Source of the DNA: Xylanibacter ruminicola
Lineage (GTDB): Bacteria; Bacteroidota; Bacteroidia; Bacteroidales; Bacteroidaceae
Direction: 5' to 3'
Length of the DNA: 64,000 nt
Assembly (NCBI RefSeq): GCF_900142525.1
Contig: NZ_FRBD01000008.1
Span: 1-64,000, forward strand
Shown: positions 6,562-14,723 of the stretch, in pieces
Layout: the number at the start of each line of letters is the position of its first letter
Position numbering within the stretch: position 1 is the first letter of the stretch
The notes under the pieces: generated by a model
What the model was told of the DNA's origin: nothing
Seen by the model: the letters and a program-made list of their open reading frames with translations, nothing else
Databases searched by the model: none
Made by a program: the position numbers and the translations under genes

Positions 6562-8085
6562 ATGGCTAATAAAGGACTCTCTAAGTCAAAATACACGAAG
6601 TTCCGTCAGTGTGAAAAGGCTTTGTGGTTGCGCGTTTACAACCCAGAATTAGCAGTGGAAGATCCGCAGATGACAGCCCGTTTCCAGGCAGGTAACGAGG
6701 TGGGAGATTTGGCTATGCATCTTTTTGGTGATTACGTTGAGGTGACAACACACAAGGACGATGGCAGTCTTGACTTGAAAGCGATGCTTTCTAAGACGCA
6801 GCAAAGCCTGAAGGATGGTACTGAGAATATTTGTGAGGCCTCTTTTACTTTCGAGGGCTGCTATTGCGCTGTCGATATACTCAAGAAAACGCCTGACGGT
6901 TATGCCATCTATGAGGTCAAGAGCAGTTCTGCTTCTGATGATGAAGAAGGTGCCAAGAAAGATAAGATGGAGGTCTATGCACAGGATATAGCCTACCAAA
7001 AGTGGGTGCTCACACATTGTGGTGTGAACATTACGGATGTTTTTCTTGTCAGGCTGAATTCTGATTATGTTCGTGGCGATGAACTCGACATTCAGCAGCT
7101 GTTTATTATTACTGATATGACGGACTATGTGGCTAAGGAGTATCCGCATATAGAGCGTTTTGTAAACAAGGCTCGTCTGACGTTGCAAAGTCAGCAGGAA
7201 CCACATGCAGATTTGACTAAGTATTGCCACAAGCCCTATCATTGTGAGTTTTGGAACTATTGTTCACAACATATACCTCATCCATCTGTCTTTGATTTGT
7301 ATAGAATGCGCTTTGATGGCAAGTTAAAGTTATATGATAATGGCAAAGTGACTTTCGATGACATCGTAGACGAGAAACTTACTGATTTCCAAAAGATGCA
7401 GGTGGCTTGTACGATATCGAATCAGACGCATATTGACTGCAAGGCCATCCGTGAGTTCATGCAGCAGTTGAGTTATCCGCTCTACTTCCTCGACTTTGAG
7501 ACCATGCAGGTGGTCATTCCGCAATATCCTGGTACCAAGCCCTATCAGCAGATTACTTTCCAGTACTCTCTTCATTATATAGAAGAGGAGAGAGGCCCCT
7601 TGTTGCATAAGGAGTTCTTGGGTGAATCAGGTAAAGACCCTCGTCGCGCCTTAGCTGAGCAGTTGTGTCAGGACATTCCCATGAATGTCTGTGTGACGGC
7701 TTATAACAAGTCGTTTGAGTGTACCCGTATCAAGGAGCTGGCACAGGCCTTCCCTGACCTCAGTGAACATCTGCTGAATATCCGTGACCACATTGTAGAT
7801 TTGTGGGATCCCTTCAAGGCAGGTCATTATTATGTGCCCGCCATGGGAGGTTCCACCAGTATCAAATACGTGTTGCCTGCCCTCTGGCCCAACGAGCCCT
7901 CGCTTGATTATCACAACCTCGACGAACGTTGTCAGAATGGTGGTAATGCTATGACCATCTTCCCACAAATCAAGGATATGGAGCCCGCAGAACAAGCCGC
8001 CACCCGCAAAGCCCTCCTTGCCTACTGTTGCCTGGATACCTATGCAATGGTGAAGGTTTGGGAGAGATTGAAAGAACAAGAATAA
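6562..8085 (+). CDS. DUF2779-type nuclease: Cas4/RecB-like domain fused to a DEDD exonuclease-like domain
   Basis: The N-terminal half looks like a PD-(D/E)XK nuclease: D105 in CAVDIL, then E118-V-K120. One cysteine near the start (C17) and a cluster C222-x5-C228-x5-C234 after the nuclease core could hold an iron-sulfur cluster, as in Cas4 and AddB. The C-terminal half resembles a DEDD 3'-5' exonuclease/RNase H-like domain: D311-F-E313 and a late D492 in CLDTYAM. At 507 residues this matches the DUF2779 family (recognised from memory). It probably processes DNA, but its biological role is unknown. It is the first gene inside the direct-repeat-bounded island, after a terminator. Confidence 0.8.
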   Translation: MANKGLSKSKYTKFRQCEKALWLRVYNPELAVEDPQMTARFQAGNEVGDLAMHLFGDYVEVTTHKDDGSLDLKAMLSKTQQSLKDGTENICEASFTFEGCYCAVDILKKTPDGYAIYEVKSSSASDDEEGAKKDKMEVYAQDIAYQKWVLTHCGVNITDVFLVRLNSDYVRGDELDIQQLFIITDMTDYVAKEYPHIERFVNKARLTLQSQQEPHADLTKYCHKPYHCEFWNYCSQHIPHPSVFDLYRMRFDGKLKLYDNGKVTFDDIVDEKLTDFQKMQVACTISNQTHIDCKAIREFMQQLSYPLYFLDFETMQVVIPQYPGTKPYQQITFQYSLHYIEEERGPLLHKEFLGESGKDPRRALAEQLCQDIPMNVCVTAYNKSFECTRIKELAQAFPDLSEHLLNIRDHIVDLWDPFKAGHYYVPAMGGSTSIKYVLPALWPNEPSLDYHNLDERCQNGGNAMTIFPQIKDMEPAEQAATRKALLAYCCLDTYAMVKVWERLKEQE

Positions 8086-8126
8086 AATTACACAAAAGTG
8101 TACAAGAGTAACTAAACAATATAAAA

Positions 8127-9083
8127 ATGAAAATTGAAATTGGAGAATCGTTGATTTATTCATGGCTTCGTCATGTAAAAGAATGTCAAATTGTACAGAC
8201 CAATTGGAAAGTTTCGTCAAAATGGTCAGAACAGTCAACCAATGCGAATTGGCAAAAGATTTATGAAGAATTAGCGGATTTATATATTGATGAGCTTGAT
8301 GTATTTGGCAAAAATACGAATATTGGCCAGCTTATTAAGCAAACAGAATGCGATGCGATTGGTATTTCGATGGGAGAAGAGCAAAAAGTTTATGCTGTAG
8401 AAGTAGCTTATCATGAAGGGGGATTAGGATATGGCTCGCCCAAAAAGAATGCATCAAAAATTATAGCTAAGTTTTTTCGTATTGCAGTATGCTTAAATAT
8501 TTATTTTGGGTGTACTGATGCGGAGATAATCTTTGCCTCGCCAATTATCAAAAAAAACTCTTTAGATATAATTGAGCCTTGTATAGAGAAATTACAGAAT
8601 TTCATGAAGGATCACAACTTTGATTTTTCTTTCCATATCCTTGCCAATGACGACTTTAAAACACAATTATTAGATTATGTTCTTTTGGATAGTAGCAACA
8701 TAAAAGATAGCAATGAATTGTTTGTTCGATCATATCAACTATGGAAGATGTTCTACAAACAGAATTCTACTTCTTGTCAATTATCTACATCTGTCTATAC
8801 GGAAATGAAAATTGGCCGATTGGCCAATCATACTCTGCGTGACGCAATTGAAAACAATCGCGTAAACATGACTGAAATAAAGAATATGCAACGTTCTGAT
8901 TGGTCAAAAGAAGTTTTCGGTATTAACTATCCTTTATTAGTATCTGAGGAAAGTCAGTTCCCTAAAGAAAGGTATTATGTAATGCCAATAGAATTTGATA
9001 AGAAGAATTATTACCTTTGTTCACAATGGTTTGAAGCAAGTAGTAGAAATCTTCTTTTGAAATGGATTAATGAACATGAATAG
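8127..9083 (+). CDS. Unknown protein, possible PD-(D/E)XK-like fold
   Basis: I do not recognise a named family. Residues about 72-105 contain TECDAIGIS followed by VYAVEVAYHEGGLGYG; a D-x-x-G strand followed by an E-V strand resembles the core of restriction-type nucleases, which is a weak inference. There is no signal peptide and no membrane helix. The gene is AT-rich (for example 19 of 60 bases in 8281-8340 are G or C), unlike the nuclease gene just upstream, which suggests separate acquisition. It starts 41 bases after that gene on the same strand, so co-transcription is likely. Confidence 0.65.
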   Translation: MKIEIGESLIYSWLRHVKECQIVQTNWKVSSKWSEQSTNANWQKIYEELADLYIDELDVFGKNTNIGQLIKQTECDAIGISMGEEQKVYAVEVAYHEGGLGYGSPKKNASKIIAKFFRIAVCLNIYFGCTDAEIIFASPIIKKNSLDIIEPCIEKLQNFMKDHNFDFSFHILANDDFKTQLLDYVLLDSSNIKDSNELFVRSYQLWKMFYKQNSTSCQLSTSVYTEMKIGRLANHTLRDAIENNRVNMTEIKNMQRSDWSKEVFGINYPLLVSEESQFPKERYYVMPIEFDKKNYYLCSQWFEASSRNLLLKWINEHE

Positions 9084-9117
9084 ATTATTCTCTGAGCAGC
9101 AATAATATAGATTTTTC

Positions 9118-9315
9118 ATGAAACTCCTCCTCGCTGCCCTGATGCTCCTGTTGTCGCTATGCCTGATATTGAGTCCGCTCTATCTGGTATGGCTGGGCCT
9201 TACGGGCACTGGTAGCTTTTGGATAAGAACCCTACTTGTGGTGGCAGGGCTGGTGCTTTGCCGAATGGCAAAGCCCATCTCTGTCATCACAGGCAAGGAT
9301 TGGAAAATATTTTGA
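9118..9315 (+). CDS. Small membrane protein
   Basis: The 65 residues are almost all hydrophobic, with two membrane helices (about 3-27 and 34-52) and the short basic end ITGKDWKIF. It begins 34 bases after the previous gene and ends facing the opposing gene set. Small membrane proteins are frequent partners in toxin and defence modules, but no function can be assigned. It is less AT-rich than the gene before it. Confidence 0.55.
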   Translation: MKLLLAALMLLLSLCLILSPLYLVWLGLTGTGSFWIRTLLVVAGLVLCRMAKPISVITGKDWKIF

Positions 9316-9329
9316 GAATCGAATGATTA

Positions 9330-10430
9330 TTATATTTTGACTTGTTCTATTGCTATTTTCCCTACTTTAGAGTTCTTTTCAATAGACATCTGATTTGAAA
9401 TTTCAATAATAGGCTTAATTGTTTGTATTTTGTAGTTCCCTCTTTTGGGCTGTCCTTTTATTTCTGGAAAATTTGACACCTTCCAAGAAGTTGATTTGCT
9501 CATTTTCTTAAAATTATAGTATTTGCTACAAATACACATAAATGTTGCTTTAAGTTTTGAAGCAAGAGAATCTTCGTCATCAATATCTTTATCAAGAAGG
9601 TGGTTTGCCCATGCTGGCACTAAAACAATGTTCCAAAGATTAGTGAAATAGAAAGGATTAACAGCTCCTCCCCATAAGTGGGAAATAATGAAATTTTTAA
9701 ATGGTTTTTTCTTTAATACGGAACCAAGATTATAACCTGTATAATAATTAATCATCTGGCACACTAAAGCATTTCCATTTCCATCTCTTTCTATTTTACA
9801 AATATGCTTATCATCCTCGCAGTAATACCAAATATTATCTTGTTCTTTATCGAACTTTTTGCTTTTTCGCGCAGGCAAAGGTTCGTTATTGCTTATTTTA
9901 TTAGCAATTTCACAAAGACGGTGTTCTACCATGTCCTTATCAAAAAAGAAAGATGATTCTATTGCAAGTTTAATGATATCTTTCTCTCCATAATCAAATG
10001 CTTCTAAAAGAGAATCCATTCCATCAATCTGAGCAAGTTCAGATTGATTAAGATCTTTTCGTATTGAGGCCAAGATATCAGAATTGATTATTTTATTGCT
10101 CCCGTTTAAGATTTGATGTATATCTTCCTTACGGATAATTTCATGAATAAATTCTTTGTATCTATTCAAATATGAAATGAGATTAGCGCTTTCTCCATTT
10201 CTTTTGACCTTATTCTTGACCTCTCTTTCCCACTTATTTAGAACGGTGTAAGCATATATGCGCTCATCATAATATAAAAAACTAGCAATAATATCATAGT
10301 ACAATAGAAGATTTCCTGAAGTCTCTAATTTGTCTAAGCGGAAATACTGATTATACGTTTTTTCTTTACCATGTTGTATTAACCATTCTTGAAATTTGTC
10401 TCGAAGAAGGAAATTAATAGCTGTATTCAT
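9330..10430 (-). CDS. Unknown protein with a conserved HLWGG...LWN block
   Basis: The 366-residue protein has a helical, charged first two thirds. Around residues 245-280 it has a block ISHLWGGAVNPFYFTNLWNI, followed by VLVPAWANHLLDKD. The spacing of H, N and a later N or H recalls HNH-type nucleases, but no zinc-binding cysteines or full motif are seen, so this is only a guess. The gene is AT-rich. It lies 41 bases after the XRE-family gene on the same strand and has no promoter box of its own, so it is probably co-transcribed with it. Functionally it could be the effector of that set. Confidence 0.6.
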   Translation of the reverse strand: MNTAINFLLRDKFQEWLIQHGKEKTYNQYFRLDKLETSGNLLLYYDIIASFLYYDERIYAYTVLNKWEREVKNKVKRNGESANLISYLNRYKEFIHEIIRKEDIHQILNGSNKIINSDILASIRKDLNQSELAQIDGMDSLLEAFDYGEKDIIKLAIESSFFFDKDMVEHRLCEIANKISNNEPLPARKSKKFDKEQDNIWYYCEDDKHICKIERDGNGNALVCQMINYYTGYNLGSVLKKKPFKNFIISHLWGGAVNPFYFTNLWNIVLVPAWANHLLDKDIDDEDSLASKLKATFMCICSKYYNFKKMSKSTSWKVSNFPEIKGQPKRGNYKIQTIKPIIEISNQMSIEKNSKVGKIAIEQVKI

Positions 10431-10471
10431 AATAATTTTTTTTTAGATATTTACTTTGTTGTTTTATTACG

Positions 10472-11257
10472 TTATTCATTGGCAAAGATTTGAGAGTATT
10501 CTGATTTTATCGGTTCGGAATACAAATCAAAAGGAGGTAATAGCCAAGATAAAGGCCGTTTGGCATAGCGAATGCGTTCTGTCAAATCGCCTAACATGTA
10601 TTTGATCTTGTTGTCGCCAAGGGCGTACCAGTCGTTAATGTCGGCAGGTTCTTCGTAATTGATGACATCTCTGTATGTTCCCTCTACGTCATCAGCAATA
10701 CGCTCTGTCAGCAAATCCTCTACAGCATTCATTATAAAGCAAGCCAGACGTGGATGGTTATCTATAAGCCAAGGGAAGAAATTCTCGTCAAGCTGCTCGT
10801 CATCCATATTCTTTAGTGGCCCATCCAAAGCACAGCTGTAGGCATACACCAGCAAAGGGAAGGCTTCTTGCGGTAGTTCCAGACACTCGTCGAAGTTGAC
10901 GCCATTGATTTCTAGACTGATATCCAGCACTTTGATCTTCTGGAAGCCTTCGCTGATATCCTTATCATTGAAATAAGGCATATCTTTTTTGTCGATGACC
11001 ATCGCGAGCTGTCCGTTATTGTTGGAATCATCTGGTTTGGGCAAACCTTCTTTCCACATCTCGTCAGCCAGAATCGAGAAATAGTTAACTTTTAAAGCGC
11101 GACAGATGCGCATAAGCAACTCAGTGTTGATGCTGTTGCGATGGGTGATGTTAATCACGTTAGTTCTTTCGCAGTAGATTTTCCTTGCTAGTTGCGTAGC
11201 GGTGATACCCTGCCGATCCATCTCTTCTTTGATGAGTTCTCCAATGTTGATATTCAT
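10472..11257 (-). CDS. XRE-family (Cro/CI-type) helix-turn-helix protein
   Basis: The first about 60 residues form a Cro/CI-like DNA-binding domain: INIGELIKEEMDRQGITATQ, then LARKIYCERTNVINI and a third helix. The remaining about 200 residues are acidic and unassigned. The frame is open back to 11317, but a TATCTTTG promoter box lies inside that extension (11287-11294), so the ATG at 11257 is the better start. It sits between the unknown gene at 9330-10430 and the small gene at 11326-11715, and probably regulates this set. Confidence 0.8.
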   Translation of the reverse strand: MNINIGELIKEEMDRQGITATQLARKIYCERTNVINITHRNSINTELLMRICRALKVNYFSILADEMWKEGLPKPDDSNNNGQLAMVIDKKDMPYFNDKDISEGFQKIKVLDISLEINGVNFDECLELPQEAFPLLVYAYSCALDGPLKNMDDEQLDENFFPWLIDNHPRLACFIMNAVEDLLTERIADDVEGTYRDVINYEEPADINDWYALGDNKIKYMLGDLTERIRYAKRPLSWLLPPFDLYSEPIKSEYSQIFANE

Positions 11258-11286
11258 ATAATGATGTTTTTGGTTTTTATCTGGTG

Positions 11287-11294
11287 CAAAGATA
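11287..11294 (-). promoter_or_regulatory. Promoter -7 box (TATCTTTG) for the XRE gene
   Basis: The minus-strand reading is an exact TAnnTTTG match, 29 bases before the ATG at 11257. It also decides the start of that gene. Confidence 0.65.
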
Positions 11295-11325
11295 CAATAA
11301 TTTTTTTCTCCATGCACTTTTTTAT

Positions 11326-11715
11326 CTATTTTTCTTCAAACGCTTTGATCGCGGTAAGAAGTTGGATGGCATTGGCAAGATCCTCCAGCACTTCCTCACA
11401 ACCTCTCTGGCAGATGGGCTGTAGCTTCTTCAGTCCTTCAATAATGTCTTCAGGCTCTTCAACCAGTTTCGAAGCTTCTTCCCAAATGGAAGTTTTCCAC
11501 TCATTCTCAGTATACTTCAAGTCTTTTCTCAGCTGCGTTAGTAGCTTTTCCAGAAAGTAGTAATAGATAACCAGCCCCCAACGGCCATTGCCGTTGAAGG
11601 TTTCACGCTTTTTCTGCGACTGATAGATAGGACTATAACTTTCAACCTGTTTCATAATCGCACGATTAGTCCTAACGCTACGTGGTTCATTGTCCTTTGG
11701 AAATTCAAATGCCAT
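11326..11715 (-). CDS. Unknown small helical protein
   Basis: The 129-residue protein has no recognisable family. It is rich in charged helices, with an N-terminal basic stretch (RSVRTNRAIMKQVESYSP) and a C-terminal helix-rich acidic part. It starts 26 bases after the AAA+ ATPase gene on the same strand and is probably co-transcribed and functionally linked with it. Confidence 0.6.
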   Translation of the reverse strand: MAFEFPKDNEPRSVRTNRAIMKQVESYSPIYQSQKKRETFNGNGRWGLVIYYYFLEKLLTQLRKDLKYTENEWKTSIWEEASKLVEEPEDIIEGLKKLQPICQRGCEEVLEDLANAIQLLTAIKAFEEK

Positions 11716-11741
11716 GATCTTTATAATTTAATTGTTAATAC

Positions 11742-13409
11742 TTAATTGAAACCTATTCGTCTGTTGTTTTTATTGTCCAACTGCTCGTTCTCGCAGTGGC
11801 GAAAGAGGGTATCCTTCATGTTATCGTTGTTGCCATGCAGGATGCTGTCAATGGTATAGTGGCGGGCTATATTCTCTATCTGTCCTCCGCTGAAGTCGAA
11901 CTTCTGAGCCAGCTGTGTGGCAATATCATCCTCCAACGAGGGAATCATTGAGAGCCAGATGTTGCGACGGGCCTCAAGGGTGGGCTTGTTGAACTTCACC
12001 TTGTAGAGGAATCGGCGCTCGAAGGCCTTGTCCATGTTCTGCTCCAGATTGGTGGTGGCGATGAGGATGCCGTCTAGCGTCTCCATCTCCTGCAGAATGA
12101 TATTCTGGATGGTGTTCTCCATCTTGTCGACTGAGTGCTCTACAGACTCCTTGCGACGACTGATGATGGCATCGGCCTCGTTGAACAGGAGGATAGGCGT
12201 CTTTTCGCAGTCGCGCACTTTGTGGCGATAGTTGTCGAACACCGCCTTGATGTTCTTCTCGCTGTCGCCCACCCACTTGCTTCTGATCTCAGTCACGTCT
12301 ATCTGCATGATGTCACGACCTGTTTGTCGAGCCAGCTGTAGTACAGTCTCCGTCTTTCCCGTACCAGGAGCACCATAGAACAGACAGGCAAATCCACAAC
12401 GGAAGCCCTTCTCCTTCAGCCTACTGCGAATGCCCTGATAGTTGTCCTCGCTGAGCAGATTGCTCAGTTCGTTCACCTGTAGTGAGGTGCTCTCGTCGTA
12501 GTACATCTGTTTCTTCTCTATCTGCTCATGAGGGGTAAGTCCATGACGCATCGTATCTTCATTTTTTAGGTCGATGTCGAGTTCGCTCAGCATGACCTTC
12601 TTGGCAGATAATGTCAGGTGGTAATAGCTTCTGTTGGCAAAGCCCTCTTCGTTGCAGAATTCAACCAACTGATGGCGCATTAGTATGTGGCTCTCCCTGT
12701 TCAGCTCGTTGCAAATGCTTTTCGAGATATGACGATCCTTGAATACCGATTTGATATCCATCTGATTGATACGGTCGTCGTGATTATTGACGAAGGCATG
12801 TGCAAAATATACCAATAATAGCAGATCCTCATCATTGAGATTAAACGTATTTACAAACTGACAGAAGCCAAGCGTAGGATTGTTGGCCATGAGTGCCTGT
12901 ATCTTTTTGGTGGCACCTAGAATGGTCATCTCTTGGTCGTCCAGCATGTCGAAGATGCCGTCGAATTGGCAGAACAGATCCTGACAGTCCAACTCTTTAA
13001 TGTCGATAGTGTTGATATTCCGGTTGTCGTTCAGCGCCTCTAATATATAATAAGGTATGCGGTATGTTGGACGGCAGTTTGAACGATTACAGATAATATA
13101 GCCCCTTTCTGCCAGCACTTCCAGTTCCTTTAAGTAGGGAAGAAAACGGAATGAAGTGCAATGTAGGTGTCGACAGTAATCTGCCATCTCGATGCGTTGA
13201 TCACCACAGAAGTTGACCGTAAGAGCCAAGGCCAAAACCTGTGGATGGGTGAGATCTAGTTTCTTGGCTACGTAATCGAAGGCCTCCTTGGTCTCAATAT
13301 AGATACTGTCATCGCTAAGTCCGCAATCCTCAGATCTGTTGATGATAGCTTCAAAAGCTAATAAGATGGATGGCTCTCTGTCGCCAAAGGTAAAGTTGTC
13401 TTCAATCAT
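11742..13409 (-). CDS. AAA+ ATPase
   Basis: The C-terminal half is a classic AAA+ module. Its Walker A motif is GAPGTGKT with K352, the Walker B-like motif is ILLFNEADAI, a sensor-1 region follows (GILIATTN), and there is an arginine-rich FERRF finger. In Walker B, N replaces the usual first aspartate before E. The first about 300 residues are helical and may hold winged-helix folds. The protein probably remodels or senses a partner using ATP, such as the 129-residue product encoded just downstream. It has its own promoter box (13444-13451). Confidence 0.85.
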   Translation of the reverse strand: MIEDNFTFGDREPSILLAFEAIINRSEDCGLSDDSIYIETKEAFDYVAKKLDLTHPQVLALALTVNFCGDQRIEMADYCRHLHCTSFRFLPYLKELEVLAERGYIICNRSNCRPTYRIPYYILEALNDNRNINTIDIKELDCQDLFCQFDGIFDMLDDQEMTILGATKKIQALMANNPTLGFCQFVNTFNLNDEDLLLLVYFAHAFVNNHDDRINQMDIKSVFKDRHISKSICNELNRESHILMRHQLVEFCNEEGFANRSYYHLTLSAKKVMLSELDIDLKNEDTMRHGLTPHEQIEKKQMYYDESTSLQVNELSNLLSEDNYQGIRSRLKEKGFRCGFACLFYGAPGTGKTETVLQLARQTGRDIMQIDVTEIRSKWVGDSEKNIKAVFDNYRHKVRDCEKTPILLFNEADAIISRRKESVEHSVDKMENTIQNIILQEMETLDGILIATTNLEQNMDKAFERRFLYKVKFNKPTLEARRNIWLSMIPSLEDDIATQLAQKFDFSGGQIENIARHYTIDSILHGNNDNMKDTLFRHCENEQLDNKNNRRIGFN

Positions 13410-13443
13410 ATGATATCCTTTCTTTATTAATTATTTGCGGCGG

Positions 13444-13451
13444 CAAAGGTA
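13444..13451 (-). promoter_or_regulatory. Promoter -7 box (TACCTTTG) for the AAA+ gene
   Basis: The minus-strand reading matches TAnnTTTG, 34 bases before the ATG at 13409. Confidence 0.6.
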
Positions 13452-13553
13452 AGAAATATCAGGAAACAATCAAAGCGGATCCTGTAAATTTATTTGTCAT
13501 GGGGGTGTCGAAAAAATTTACGCTTTATATTTTAGTGATTCATCATAATTATG

Positions 13554-13561
13554 TATTTTTG
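13554..13561 (+). promoter_or_regulatory. Promoter -7 box (TATTTTTG)
   Basis: TAnnTTTG match, 26 bases before the ATG at 13588. It is divergent from the AAA+ promoter. Confidence 0.55.
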
Positions 13562-13587
13562 CACCATAATTCTTAATATGGTATAAT

Positions 13588-14001
13588 ATGAAGGAATATA
13601 GAAGAATGAAGCCCTGCCCGCCTCGCAAGTATAAGAAGACGGTGTTTGTAGATGTTGAGGCCTTAACAGACGGGCTAAGTGAGGAAGAGAAGGCGGTAGT
13701 AGCGTGGCTAACTGCTTACTTTGATGTGTATATCATTCAGACTGATGAGTATGTTCACTTGTTGCGTGGCGACTATCTGATAAGTCCCGTTCAACATGAA
13801 CCGATGTTTCGTGGGGAGTGGGTTTGCTTTAGGCTAAAAGGCTCACAAGATGCTGATAGTCCTCAAACGGATTGGCAACGGGTAAAAGCGTTTTTCTCGG
13901 ATATAGTTGAGAAAGGTGAAAATGTGGATGATGGAGTTTCTGATGAAACAGCGCTGGCTATGTTTAGAAGTCAGCTTCGCTATGATGACGATAATTGTTG
14001 A
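13588..14001 (+). CDS. Unknown protein
   Basis: The 137-residue protein is not recognised. It has a basic start (EYRRMKPCPPRKYKK), a central alpha/beta part with VDVEALTDGLSEEEKAVVAW and an acidic C-terminus. It has no signal peptide. A promoter box precedes it, and the next gene starts five bases after its stop, so the two form an operon. Confidence 0.6.
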   Translation: MKEYRRMKPCPPRKYKKTVFVDVEALTDGLSEEEKAVVAWLTAYFDVYIIQTDEYVHLLRGDYLISPVQHEPMFRGEWVCFRLKGSQDADSPQTDWQRVKAFFSDIVEKGENVDDGVSDETALAMFRSQLRYDDDNC

Positions 14002-14006
14002 GAAAT

Positions 14007-14435
14007 ATGAAACAGTTTGACAGAGAAAAAGACGGTGATGAATATCTGTACACCATTGACGGGGAGGTCTGGTTATGTGGTGATGAGGAGGCTTTTGGCC
14101 TTATTCGTGATTGGGAAAAGCGTTATGATGACCCCGAAGTCATTACGTCGCCAGACGTGTTTGACGATGACGACAGGATGATAGACGATCACTTTGTGGT
14201 ATATACCAAAGACGGGAAGCACCTGCTTAACTGCCTGAGTGCCTTTAACGAGCCAGAATACACCGTTAAAGAGGGTGTAGTGACTATCTGTGACGATGCA
14301 TTTTATTGGCGACAAAATTCTGAAGAACGTTTGACCTTGTATGTTCCATATACCGTCCGACTTATTGGTGATCATGTTTTCGGTGATGCCGGTGGACGTA
14401 TTGTAATCAAACACCCCATAGACATACCAGAATAG
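14007..14435 (+). CDS. Unknown acidic protein with a BspA-like repeat remnant
   Basis: The ATG at 14007 is preferred over the upstream TTG codons at 13995 and 13998. The protein has about 142 residues. The part YTVKEGVVTICDDAFYW ... LYVPYTVRLIGDHVF has the rhythm of one to two BspA-type (LRR_5) leucine-rich repeats. Full BspA proteins are long and secreted; this one is short and lacks a signal peptide. It ends 27 bases before copy C of the island repeat, so it is the last gene of the island. Confidence 0.55.
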   Translation: MKQFDREKDGDEYLYTIDGEVWLCGDEEAFGLIRDWEKRYDDPEVITSPDVFDDDDRMIDDHFVVYTKDGKHLLNCLSAFNEPEYTVKEGVVTICDDAFYWRQNSEERLTLYVPYTVRLIGDHVFGDAGGRIVIKHPIDIPE

Positions 14436-14462
14436 TAGGCTTTACTGAAAAAGCGTTAATTC

Positions 14463-14485
14463 ACTTCAACGAGGATGAGTACTGA
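14463..14485 (+). repeat. Copy C of the island repeat (right end of island)
   Basis: These 23 bases are identical to 6434-6456 (copy B), in the same orientation. The repeat ends the accessory segment, and the susC promoter region begins right after it. The DNA from B to C is about 8.0 kb. Confidence 0.8.
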
Positions 14486-14554
14486 ATGATCAAGTAAGAT
14501 AGTTATTTGCTGATTCATACTATAAAAAACACCAATACATCTGTTATACATCAG

Positions 14555-14606
14555 TATCAAGTAGTGCTATTGTAACTGCTTGATTATCAGTCATTGCTTC
14601 TTGATA
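14555..14606. promoter_or_regulatory. Inverted repeat TATCAAG ... CTTGATA upstream of susC
   Basis: TATCAAG at 14555-14561 and CTTGATA at 14600-14606 are inverted, with a third half-site CTTGATTA at 14578-14585. They lie 60-110 bases before the promoter box at 14666 and could bind the regulator of the locus. Confidence 0.45.
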
Positions 14607-14665
14607 CAGAGTAGATGATACCTTATACAATTCGCATTTATTAGCGGATAATGATGATAAGGAGG

Positions 14666-14673
14666 TAACTTTG
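14666..14673 (+). promoter_or_regulatory. Promoter -7 box (TAACTTTG) of the first susC operon
   Basis: Exact TAnnTTTG match, 50 bases before the ATG at 14724. Confidence 0.6.
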
Positions 14674-14723
14674 CACCGCAAAATCGATCAAAGCTAACAA
14701 ATAAACAATTTATCAATTATTAA

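Noticed and set aside
6434..14485. An integrase, transposase or insertion sequence in the island
   Set aside because: All frames were read; none has tyrosine or serine recombinase or DDE transposase motifs, and no terminal inverted repeats were seen.
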